A stretch of DNA of 26,835 bases from Ophiosphaerella korrae (Eukaryota > Ascomycota > Dothideomycetes > Pleosporales > Phaeosphaeriaceae): assembly GCA_028456385.1 (NCBI GenBank), contig JALNQF010000489.1, positions 1 through 26,835 on the forward strand, in the 5' to 3' direction. Positions within the stretch are counted from its first letter, which is position 1; each line of letters opens with the position of its first letter. A program made the translations under genes and the position numbers. The notes under the pieces were generated by a model, which was given only the letters and a program-made list of their open reading frames with translations, had not been told where the DNA came from and did not search any database. Positions 1 to 9,074 of this stretch are shown here, one piece after another.

Positions 1-6
1 TCTAAG

Positions 7-37
7 TAAGTACTAGGTATATATACCTAGTAGCTTA
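7..37. repeat. 22-bp perfect palindrome with interrupted arms
   Basis: Positions 11-32 form a perfect palindrome centred between 21 and 22 (half-site TACTAGGTATA). The arms extend with TAAG at 7-10 and CTTA at 34-37 after a one-base interruption at 33. It lies in the variant U3-like part upstream of element A. It could form a cruciform or bind a dimeric factor, but no function is shown. Confidence 0.6.
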
Positions 38-70
38 CTAAGCGCTAACTAAAAGTAGAAAGGTAGTTAA

Positions 71-180
71 ATATTAGTAAGTTGTAAACTTACTAATATA
101 TTAGTAAGTTTGTAATATTAGTAAGTTTACGATATTAGTAAGTTTACTATATTAGTAAGTTATAAACTTACTAATATTAG
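71..180. repeat. ATTAGTAAGTTT short repeat cluster with hairpins
   Basis: A 12-14 base unit of the form ATATTAGTAAGTTT recurs about five times in direct orientation, with inverted copies (AAACTTACTAATA) between them. At 151-175 an 11-base arm ATTAGTAAGTT is followed by a 3-base loop and its exact complement. A similar hairpin lies at 71-99. The cluster occupies the position where other LTRs of this family hold different U3 repeats. It is not a CRISPR array: units are contiguous or nearly so, have no unique spacers of even length, and include inverted copies. Confidence 0.75.
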
Positions 181-334
181 TATAAAAATAAGAGATATAA
201 GAGATAACTCTCTTATAATATCTTTTATTATTTATAGTTATTATAGATTACTATATAAGCTTTTATTATTAACTCTTAATTTACTAATACTTCTAAAGAG
301 CTACTTATAGTTAATAATAGAGTAACTTATTATA

Positions 335-3300
335 CTTTACTAATTTAGTTATTAAAAGAAGTAAAGTATAAGTAGTATATAGTCTAAGCTAATATAATAG
401 TAGAAAGTTTAACTAAAAAAGTAGTTAAAGTACTTATAAGTAGTTATAAATTAGATAATACTATATAGAAGTAAATTAAAAACTATCTAAATAACTTAAT
501 TTTAGAGAAAAAAGATATAAAGATAGTAATTAATACTTTAGAAACCTAAAATAAAGAGCTTTAAGAATATATAAAGTAAAATAAGGCCTAAATTAAAGCT
601 ATTATTAAAAGATAGAATTAGATAGAGCTAATTACTTAAAGATTAGAGATAAGTATAATAAAGAAACTACTTAAAATTTATATACTTAAGAAATTTAATA
701 AAATAAGAGAAAAACTAAGACCTTTTATAGTATTAGTATAACTCTAGATTAATATATAAGTACTATACTTTAATAGAGAAGATAAAAAAGTAATATATAT
801 TAGAATATACTTTAAAAAAAATATAAGAAAATAGTTTAAACTTTACTAGATAGACTATATAATATATACTATAATAAACTAGAAAGATAAAATAAGAGCT
901 ATTTTTAGAAGTTATAAATACTTTACTAGATAAATAAAAGTAGTATTTAGAGATATAGATATTACCTAATAAGCTAAAAAAAAACTTAAGAAGCTTATAT
1001 AATATAAGAGTATTTCTAAATATATATTATAGTTTAAATAACTATTATAAAATATAGAATAAAATAAGCTATCTTTAATATTATAATTTAAATAAAAACT
1101 AAACTTAAAAATAAGATATAAAATAATCTATATAGAGAAACTAAGAATACTAGAAGCTCTAAAGTAATAAGTAATATAAATTAATAATAATTTTTAAAAA
1201 TAGAAAAAGAATAAGTATAGAGGACTTACTTAGAACTATAATAAGAGAGACTCTATAATCCTTAATACTAATAAAGATAAAAAGAAGAAGAAAAATAAAA
1301 ACTTTATACACTTTAACTATAGTAAAAATAGCTTTTATATAAAGAATAATTAGTTAAAATAAAAAAAAGATATAATATATTATAAATATAAGAAGATAAA
1401 ATACTTTATAAAAGACTATAGAAGTAAAGACTTTAAGAAAGAAAAAGAAACTTAGTTAAAAATAACTAAGAATAGAAAAGAAATACTAAAAGTATAGGCT
1501 AAACATTAAAAGAAAGTAGCTAGAAGTAAAGAAGTATAATATATAATACTTTACTAAGCTTTTTATTATAATAATAACTACTTTATATATATTTCTAGAA
1601 AGTAAAAAGTAAGATAGTTTTTATAAAAGTATAAAGTAGTAGTAATAAAAGAAAGTAGAATAAAAGTATAGCTAGAAGAAATAGATTATATAATAGACTT
1701 ACTAATAAAAGGTTTAGAAAAAGAAGAGCTTTAGATACTATTAATCTAGGCTAAAGAACTAGTACTAGATAAAGATACTACTATAGTCTTTTCTAAAGAA
1801 CTATAAAGAGATAAAAGATAAATTAATATAAAAAGTATAGAGTATACCTAGTTAAATATATATAGTTATAATAGCTATACTATATTAAATATAGTAAAAT
1901 AAAATAAAAACTAAAAGTATATTTAAAAATACTTACTAGTTATAAGTATAAAAAAAGCGTATAAAAACTAAAAAGTATATAATCTTAAAGTAATAAAATT
2001 TATAATATTCTAATAATAGATAGAGTAATATATAGTTATAGTAAGAAAGATACTTATATAAAAAAAGTAGTAGTATTTTATAAAAAAAACGTAATAGATT
2101 AATAAAGTTTATATACTATAAGTACTAATAGTATACTCTATTCTAATAATAATAAAATCTAGTATAGATAAGTACTAGGTAGGAGATAATAAGAGAATAG
2201 ATCTAAAATATCTAGTATATCTAGAAATATTATAGGTATTATATCTAAATATATACTACTACTTATATAGAGAAGTAAAGGTATAAAACTATATATAGCT
2301 AAAATAAGAAAAAAGATATAACTATACTAGGGTAATTTTAAAGAAAAAAATTAAAGGTTAGAAAATAACTAAGATACTTAATAAAGAATATATATTAATT
2401 AGACTAAGACCTAAGCTATTAAAAGAATATATTAAAGAAAAGCTATAGTATATATATAAAATATAGTAATAGCTCTAGAAAGATAAATAATTTAAAGAAA
2501 AACCTAAGTAAAAATAGCTAGAAAGTATAATAGGCCTATATATTATAAAAGAAAGTATATACTAAAAAAAGAACGTATAAATTATAATTAATAGTAAAGC
2601 TATAAAGAACTTTATATTTAAAAAGTTTATAAAAATATAAAGAATATACTATATAATATAGAAATACCTTTAATAACTAAGTATAATTAAAGGAAAACTA
2701 TTCTAAGAACTTATTAAGTTTAAAATAGTACCTTCTATACTAAAACTAGAAAGACTAGAAGTTAGAAATATAGTTATATATATAATAACAATTAATAAAA
2801 AATAAGAGGTAATATTAAGTATACTATAGTTATAGATAACTAACCTAAAGATTAATTAAAAAATAAAAAAAATTAGTTACTCTAAAAAAGATATATTAAA
2901 AGCTAATATAAATATATATAAAGGAGAGTTCCTAAAAGAATATAATAAATAAGAAAAATAACTTATAAAGCCTAATAACTACCTTCTAGAATATTAACTA
3001 TAAAACTTAATAATAGAACTAGAAGAAGAAAAGAACGTAAGATAGAGCTTAGTATACAAGAAAATAGAAGAAAAATCTAAGATTAAATAAGTATTTATAT
3101 AAAATATAATTAAAAAAAGATAGATATAAGAATCTAAATTCTTAGTAGTATATAAACTTATATTTATAGATAAAAAAGAGATAGATAAAAAATAACTTTA
3201 AATAGACTTTAGAAAAATAAATATAATTATAAATAAGAACTAATACTTTTTACTATAAATTAATAAAATACAAGATAGATTATAAAAAGCTTAAATCTTT

Positions 3301-5815
3301 ACTAAATTAGATATCTAAAACGCTTACTACTAGATTAGAATTAAAAAAGAAGATAAATAGAAAACTATATTTAGAACGTAGTATAAACTATTTAAATATT
3401 TAGTTATACTATTTAGACTAATAAATATACTAGTAGCGTTCTAAGAAAGAATTAAAATATTACTAAGCGAGTACTTAGATATATTTATATTTATATACTT
3501 AGATAATATCTTAATATTCTTTAAAATAGAAGAAGAATATATATAATATATATATAATGTACTAGAAAGGCTAGTAGAAAATAAACTATTCTTTAAGATA
3601 AAGAAATATAAATTCTATATAAAAGAAATAGATTTCCTTAGTTTTATAATAAAACTAAGAAAGATTAAAATTAATCTAAGAATAGCTAATACTTAAAAAC
3701 TTATAAGAAGTATAATAATTTTATAGACTAGTAAACTTTTATAGAAAACTAATAGTAAAATTATCTAAACTAATAGAACTATTAATAAACTTTATAAAAA
3801 AGGATATACTTTTTAAATAGATATAAGAATATAATAAAGTATTTAAATAGATTAAGTAAAGATTTATAGAGAATTTAATTATTAGAATATATAACCTAGA
3901 TATACTTATAATAGTAAAAATAGACGTATCTAATTTAGTCTATAAGATAGTACTAATATAAAAAGATTAAGATATAAAATAAGAATACCTATTTAAATAC
4001 TTTTCTAAGAAAATAAAGCTAGTAGAGCTTAATTACTAAATTTATAATAAGGAAATACTAGTAATTTATAAAGTATTTAAGTAATAGAGAGTATACTTAT
4101 AAAAAGTAAGATATTAAATAAAGTCTATATAAACTATAAAAATCTTATAAGATTTATAATATATAAAGATTTATTATAACGCTATATAAGATAATAAAGG
4201 TTCTTATTAATATTTAATATAGAAATAATATATACTAAAAGTAAAGATAACTAATTTATAAATACTTTAAGTAAAAGACTAGATTTATAAAAATAAGTAA
4301 ATACTATAAGTATAGTTCTAGTTAAAAATTAAAAAAGATATTTAGTTTTAAATATACTTAAGATAGCTATAATACTTAAAAGAAAGAGTAGTAAACTAAA
4401 TAAATAGATCTAGAAAGAGATAAAAAAAGCTTCTAAAAAAATAAAGAAACTTAAAATCTAAGAAGAATTTATAAAAGTATATAGAAGAACGTATATACTA
4501 AGTAAAATATAAAGAGAATTTATATAATAATTCTATAAATTACTACTATATAGATACTAAAGTATTAATAAAATACTAGATAGACTTCTAAAAGACTACT
4601 ATATTCTAAGAGTAAAATAACTAGTAATAGAAGTACTATAAGACTATATAGAATATTATAGAAATAAGTATAGTAAATATATACTATATAGAATTTTATA
4701 ACTAGTTAAAATACTAGAAAAACTTTAGAGAGTTATTATAATAGATTTTATTACTACGTTACTAAAGTCTAAAGACCTAATATTAAGAACTAAATATAAT
4801 AGAATCCTAATAATAGTAGATAAACTTATAAAGTACTTATACTTTAAGCTATATAAAGAAAAAAGTAGGATAGAAGTTACTATATACTAGGTTCTAAGAA
4901 CTATAATTAGCTAATATAGTATTCTAAATAAAATTATTATAGATAAAAATATATAATTTATATTAAAACTATAGAGAATAATAATAGTAATATTAGGAGA
5001 AAGATATATAATATTAATAGTATATTATCTATAAATAAATAGATAATTAGAACGTATAAACTAGATAGTAAAATAATACTTAAGATACTACTTTAACTAT
5101 AACTAAAATAATTAGATATAGTTACTACTTATAGTATAGTTAGTATATAATAGTATAAAGAATATAGTAATAAAAGTATTACTTTTCTTTATAAACTATA
5201 GATTTAATTCTAATATATATTAGATACTAAGATACCTAGTATTTTAGTCTCTAAAAAGAGAAAACTTTATAAATAAACTTAAGAAGATATATAATTAACT
5301 ATAATAGGACGTAAAATTCTTATAAGATTAACTAGTAAAGTATAATAATAGAAAATACTAAGAGAGACTTTAATTTAGAGAAAAAGAAAAAGTATAGTTA
5401 ATACGTAGAAATATTAAAAGTAAATAATTAAGTTCTAAACTAAATTATATTAAAATAAAACTATATAAAATTAAAAAGAAAGTTATACTAGTTATATTTA
5501 AATTAAGGCTACTAGATAAGATAAAGATATACCTAATATTCTATATAGTACTACTAGAGAAAGTACTATAAGAAGTAAAACTACTAGTATATAAAGTAGA
5601 TATATATAGAGAATAAAAAGAATAAAAAGTTAAAAAATTTTTATAGTACTAGTTCTATAATAGAAAGAACTACTACTTAGTAAAATAGATAAGAATAAAT
5701 AAAAAAGGCTAACTATAAGAAGATATATAGGAACTAGAAGATAACTTTAACTACTCTAAGAAACTAGAGAAGTTTTAAAGTTAAAACCCTTTAGAGCGCC
5801 TAGTAGTAAACTAAG
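335..5815 (+). pseudogene. gag-pol polyprotein of element A (RIP-inactivated)
   Basis: Remnant of a single-frame Gag-Pol. Seen in order: gag core about 766-1140; two zinc knuckles (1309-1350 and 1378-1419) whose Cys and His codons read mostly Tyr; protease active site with AAT (Asn) at 2590-2592 where Asp belongs; reverse transcriptase from about 3190 with YLDN at 3496-3507 instead of YLDD; RNase H from 3923; integrase with Asp codons at 4744 and 4942 and Glu at 5050; chromodomain about 5605-5777. Stops fall throughout, mostly at expected Gln or Trp. Against E there is a 20-base deletion near 3676 and a 1-base deletion near 4121. Together they restore the frame, so gag to RT and integrase share one phase while RNase H is shifted. 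No intact start Met is visible. Non-functional. Confidence 0.9.
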
Positions 5816-6066
5816 AAAATTAGTAATATTACTAATAGATAGAGAAGTAATAAGAGTACCTAATATAATAAGAACTAGAGTAGCCTCTACTATATTATTA
5901 AGGTCTAACTTAGCTTCTAAAGTATAAAACTATTTAGATAACTTAGTATTATTATAAGCTTTTAACTTATAAAAATACTAAATATAAGAATAAAGTATTA
6001 CTAGCTTATAAAAAGTTAACTTATACTTAGCTTTAGCTATAGTAAGCTATAATAATAGCTCGCTCT
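5778..6066 (-). pseudogene. Antisense ORF remnant in 3' region of A
   Basis: Minus-strand frame opposite the end of pol and the 3' region, matching in phase the better copies at 8289-8615, 14502-14834 and 15889-16227. The central part aligns (an ALNN-like segment, then TLEAKLDL, against ALNN...LEAKLNL in D), with in-frame TAG where the family has Gln. The part nearest its presumed start carries deletions relative to D and C, so the left and right limits are approximate. No known domain recognised. It could be a chance open frame opposite AT-rich sequence, but conservation of phase in four copies argues against that. Confidence 0.45.
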
Positions 6067-6390
6067 ATATAATTTAGTAAAAGGAGACTATATAGAAATT
6101 AAATACTTATACTCTATAAGAGAAATACTAAAAGTAATATATTTATATTAAATATTAGTAAGAATCTACTTATTATAATACTTACTATTATTTAAGAATA
6201 TAAGATAAGTAAAACCTAATAAAGTATAATAATAATAAAGAAATATTTTAACTCTATTCTAAATAATATAAGCTATAAAAAAGAGTTTATTATACTAAAA
6301 CTAGGATAGTATAGAGAGTAATAAGAAATTAGAAATTAATAAATAAATAAGATAAATAACTTTAGCTCTAAGATAAGAAAATATAAACCT
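5816..6390 (+). other. 3' region of element A without sense gene
   Basis: About 575 bases between the end of gag-pol and the purine tract. They align with the 3' regions of C (14561-15097), D (15542-16170, minus) and B' (7951-8570, minus). No sense-strand domain was recognised. The only coding-like signal is the antisense frame described separately. The element's env position is here, but no membrane or env-like protein was seen. Confidence 0.6.
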
Positions 6391-6408
6391 ACTTAAAGGA
6401 GAGAATAG
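6391..6408 (+). promoter_or_regulatory. Polypurine tract of element A
   Basis: Purine-rich AAAGGAGAGAATAG lies immediately before the 3' LTR start TATTAT. The corresponding positions in D and B' (minus strand) have AAAGAGAGAGATAG and AAAAGAGAAGATAG directly before their LTRs. By family knowledge this is the plus-strand primer for reverse transcription, and its position helps fix the LTR boundary. Confidence 0.7.
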
Positions 6409-6540
6409 TATTATAATAGTACTTAGAGAAAATAAGATAGAACTAATTAGTCTTAACTTAGCTACTAATAAAGTATAAGAAGAGTAAGGTAATAACTTAT
6501 AAAATAATAAACTTAATTAAGAAACTAACTATAATAGAGA

Positions 6541-6655
6541 TAAGTAATAAATTTATAAATTCGCGATCTTAGTAAATATAAAGTTATAAAGTAATTAAGT
6601 AATAAATTTATAAATTTACGATCTTAGTAAATATAAAGTAATAAAGCTACTAAGA
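6541..6655. repeat. U3 direct repeat, two units, in A 3' LTR
   Basis: Two tandem units, starting at 6541 and 6596 (55-base period), each with TAAGTAATAAATTTATAAAT, a CG-containing core and ATCTTAGTAAATATAAAGT. The E LTR carries the same cassette with a 67-base period (20968 and 21035). The first unit in A lacks the stretch CTACTAAGATAATA that ends the second. Confidence 0.8.
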
Positions 6656-6678
6656 TAATATTACTATATAGTTAGTAA

Positions 6679-6690
6679 TAATACGTATTA
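6679..6690. repeat. 12-bp LTR palindrome, RIPped form
   Basis: TAATACGTATTA is a perfect palindrome at the same LTR position as TAATGCGCATTA in E (21121-21132) and TAATATATATTA in C (8885-8896). The A form is what RIP of both strands of the E form would give (TG to TA and CA to TA). Confidence 0.6.
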
Positions 6691-6868
6691 CTAAGATAGT
6701 ATTAGTAATTTAATCCTTTAACTATAAAACGCTAATATAAGATAATTATAAGATATCTTTTATTATTTATAGTTATTATAAATTACTATATAAGCTTTAT
6801 TATTAACTTTTAATCTACTAATACTTCTAAAAGATTACTTATAGTTAATAATAAGGTAACCTATTAAA

Positions 6869-7505
6869 TTATTAGGTAATATCTATATCTCTAAATACTA
6901 CTCTTATTTATCTAGTAAAGTATTTATAACTTCTAAAGATAGCTTTTATTTTATCTTTTTAGGTTCCTAGAGTATATATTATATAATCTATCTAGTAAGG
7001 TTTAAACTATCTTATTATATCTTCTTTAAAGTATATTCTAATATATATTACTTTCTTATCTTCTTTATTAAAGTATAGTACTTATATATTAATTTAAAGT
7101 TATACTAATACTATAAAGGGTCTTAACTTCTTTTTTATTTTATTAAACTTCTTAAGTATAAGTATCTTTAGTAGTTTCTTTATTATACTTATTTTTAGTT
7201 ATTAAGTAATTAATTCTATCTAGTTTTATCTTTTTATAATAGCTTTAATCTATACCTTATTTTACTTTATATAGTTCTAAAGTTCTTTATTTTAAGTTTT
7301 TAGTATATTAATTACTATCTTTATATCTTCTTATTCTAAGATTAAGTTATTTATCTAGTTCTTAATTACTTTTTATATAGTATTATCTAATTTATAGCTA
7401 CTTAGAAGTACTTTACTTTTTTTCTTTATTAAGCTTTCTACTATTATATTAGCTAGACTATATACTACTTATACTTTACTACTCTTAATAACTAAATTAG
7501 TAAAG
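6869..7505 (-). pseudogene. gag fragment of element B (truncated by A)
   Basis: The reverse complement matches the first about 630 bases of gag in the other copies. It runs from the sequence next to the LTR (TTACTAATTTAGTTATT type) at 7505 down to the segment encoding RDIDITxQ at 6869, where A's 3' LTR cuts it. Only the N-terminal part of Gag is present. The rest of B's gag-pol should lie to the left of A, outside the window. In-frame stops and CpA depletion are as strong as in A. No zinc knuckle lies in this fragment. Confidence 0.85.
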
Positions 7506-7933
7506 TATAATAGGTTACTTTATTATTAACTATAAGTAGCTCTTTAAAAGTATTAGTAGATTAAGAGTTAATAATAAAAGTTTATATTATAATCTATAAT
7601 AACTATAAATAATAGAAGATATCTTGTAATTATCTTGTATAAGCGTTCTATAGTTAAAGGATTAAATTACTAATACTATTTTAATAATATATAGTATTAC
7701 TAACTATATACTTATACTAATCTATTTATATAATATTATAGATTACTTTTAATCTATTATATATAATTATAAATTACTTTACTCTATTATAGATTATTAT
7801 AGATTACTACTACGTATCCTAATTATATATAGTTTCTTAATTAAAGTTATTACTTTACTTATTTTATACTTTATTAGTACTTAAATTAAAACTAATTAGT
7901 TTTATCTTAATTCCTTTTATTATACTTATAATA
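7506..7933 (-). repeat. LTR shared by elements B and B'
   Basis: Minus-strand LTR of about 428 bases, from TATTATAAG at 7933 (minus sense) to CTATTATA at 7506. On its 5' side (minus sense) lies a purine tract and the 3' region of B'; on its 3' side lies the gag of B. It therefore reads as the 3' LTR of one element and the 5' LTR of another. Its U3 holds imperfect TAATCTAT/ATAGATTA repeats at about 7720-7810, like the C and D LTRs and unlike A or E. Confidence 0.82.
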
Positions 7934-7950
7934 CTATCTTCTCTTTTAAG
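7934..7950 (-). promoter_or_regulatory. Polypurine tract of B'
   Basis: Minus-strand AAAAGAGAAGATAG abuts the LTR start at 7933, in the same arrangement as in A and D. It supports reading 7934-8645 as the 3' end of an element. Confidence 0.6.
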
Positions 7951-8288
7951 TAAGTTTTTATTTTTCTATCTTAGAGTTAAAGTTATTAACTTAGTTTCTT
8001 TATTAATATTAAGTTCGTTATCTTCTATCTTTATACCTACTAAGTCTACTCTTTATTATCTTTAGTTAGTAGATTATATATTATACTATAGTATTATAAT
8101 ATTTTTTTATTTATATTATAAGTCTTTAAACCTTTTATTAAATTACGTTTCTTTAAAATATAGTAAAGTTTATAAGCTATATATTTATACTAATACTTAA
8201 TTATTTTATAACTTTTCTAGTATATCTCTAGTAGAGTATAAGTTAATAATACTAATTCTTATATATATACTTATTTATAATAAGGACA

Positions 8289-8615
8289 GCTATTAACTAT
8301 ACTTAAAATATACTATCTAAATAGATTATTATAGCTAAAGAGGAATATAATTAGATTCTAAGTATATAAGTAAAAAATTATACTTACTTAGTTTATTTAT
8401 ATAAGATAAAAGCTTTAAATAATATAAAGTCTATTAAGTAAACTATCTTCTTAGAGTTTAAACTTAATTTTAAAGTTATTATAGAAGCTACTCTAGCTTT
8501 TACTATATTAAGTGCTTCTATTTCTTTATTATTTATTATTAGTATTACTAATTCTCTTAGTTTACTATAAAGTATTCGAGAAAGTTTTAATTTTAAAACT
8601 TCTCTAGTTTCTTAA
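8289..8615 (+). pseudogene. Antisense ORF of B' (opposite strand to element)
   Basis: Plus-strand frame of about 108 codons, antisense to element B'. It aligns in phase with the D frame at 15889-16227: AIN at the start, YKIKALNN in the middle, and a Ser/Leu-rich C-terminal part ending at TCT TAA. In-frame stops are TAA/TAG at positions where other copies have or imply Gln. The product would be Lys-rich and probably helical. No domain or function recognised. The upstream limit is uncertain because no Met is preserved. Confidence 0.5.
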
Positions 8616-8645
8616 AGTAATTAAAGTTATCTTCTAGTTTCTATA
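8570..8645 (-). pseudogene. pol C-terminal (chromodomain end) remnant of B'
   Basis: The minus strand reads a LEDN-like segment and the KLExF-like end of the chromodomain, aligning with E 26739-26793. It is cut at 8645 by the C insertion, so only about 25 codons remain. Confidence 0.7.
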
Positions 8646-9074
8646 TGTTATAGGCGTAATAGAAAGAATTAAGATAGAACTAATTAGTCTTAACTTAGAT
8701 ACTAACAAAGTATAGGACAAGTAGAGTAATAATCTTAATTAGGAGACTATATATAATTAGGATACCTAGGGTAATCTATAATTTATAGATTCTTAGTAGT
8801 AATAGTTTATAGATTAAAGTAATCTATAATCTATTAATTTTAGTAACTATAGATTATAGATTATAATAAGTATATAGATAATAGTAATATATATTATTAG
8901 GATAGTATTAGTAATTTAATCTCTTAACTATAAAACGCTAGTATAAGATAGTTATAAAATATCTTCTACTATTTATAGTTATTATAGATCTCTATACAAG
9001 CCCTTTATTATTACCTCTTAATCTACTTACTCCTAATATAGGTACCTATAGTTAATAATAGGTAGCCTATTATA
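8646..9074 (+). repeat. 5' LTR of element C
   Basis: 429 bases from TGTTATAGGC to CCTATTATA. The start is in the same place as TGTTACGGCA in E and keeps the TG. The end is aligned to GTAACA of E. The five bases before the start are CTATA; the matching right flank is outside the window. U3 contains AATCTATAATCTAT at 8821-8834 and its exact complement at 8849-8862 (14-base stem, 14-base loop), plus related half-sites at 8772-8820. Confidence 0.87.
8885..8896. repeat. 12-bp LTR palindrome in C
   Basis: TAATATATATTA, the C version of the conserved LTR palindrome seen as TAATGCGCATTA in E. Confidence 0.5.

Larger units (their letters stand above)
1..334 (+). repeat. Partial 5' LTR of element A, variant U3
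   Basis: Positions about 200-334 align with the last 130 bases of the other LTRs (for example 6745-6868 and 8955-9074) and end at the same junction, where CTTACTAATTTAG-type sequence starts the internal region. Positions 1-190 do not resemble the U3 of any other LTR here. They hold a 22-bp palindrome and short direct and inverted repeats instead. The LTR start (a TGTTA/TATTA followed by AAGATAGAACTAATTAG in other copies) is not seen, so it is either left of the window or absent. It is possible that 1-190 is not LTR at all but flanking or recombined DNA. Confidence 0.7.
1..6868 (+). mobile_element. Element A: Ty3/gypsy chromovirus, heavily RIPped
   Basis: Near-complete LTR element in + orientation: partial 5' LTR (1-334), gag-pol (335 to about 5815), 3' region, purine tract (about 6391-6408) and 3' LTR (6409-6868). 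Domain order with the integrase upstream of a C-terminal chromodomain identifies a chromovirus. Just right of the 3' LTR, at 6869, a minus-strand gag sequence starts abruptly in mid-gene, so A sits inside element B. The left insertion edge is outside the window, so a target-site duplication cannot be checked. CpA and TpG are nearly absent over kilobases, which makes this one of the most strongly RIPped copies. The two LTRs differ in U3 (see findings). Confidence 0.88.
6409..6868 (+). repeat. 3' LTR of element A
   Basis: About 460 bases from TATTAT (TGTTAC in E, changed by RIP) to CTATTAAA. It aligns with the E LTR at 20839-21309 over its whole length, including AAGATAGAACTAATTAG near the start and the U3 direct repeats. 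Upstream is the purine tract and downstream an unrelated minus-strand gag, so both edges are supported. The end may be off by one or two bases. Confidence 0.85.
7934..8645 (-). mobile_element. Element B' 3' end (interrupted by C)
   Basis: Minus-strand remnant: last pol codons (8645 to about 8570), the 3' region, and a purine tract at 7934-7950 directly before the shared LTR. It is homologous to the 3' regions of A, C and D. It is cut at 8645/8646, within the chromodomain end of pol, by the 5' LTR of C. The rest of B' should resume to the right of E, D and C beyond the window. On sequence grounds it is among the oldest material here. Confidence 0.8.

Noticed and set aside
71..180. CRISPR-like array
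   Set aside because: Units are contiguous, partly inverted, lack unique spacers, and lie in an LTR U3 position of a eukaryotic element.
335..5815. A variant genetic code in which TAA and TAG mean Gln, since stops fall at Gln sites
   Set aside because: TAG also replaces Trp, and the same C to T pattern changes Cys, His, Asp and Gly codons and non-coding LTR bases. RIP explains all of these at once.
5816..6390. An env-like third gene on the sense strand
   Set aside because: No membrane segment, signal peptide or conserved sense frame could be supported. The only phase-conserved frame is antisense.
6409..8645. A solo LTR plus unrelated DNA between A and C
   Set aside because: The sequences on both sides of the 7506-7933 LTR align with gag and with the 3' region of the same family, so this is element body, not unrelated DNA.
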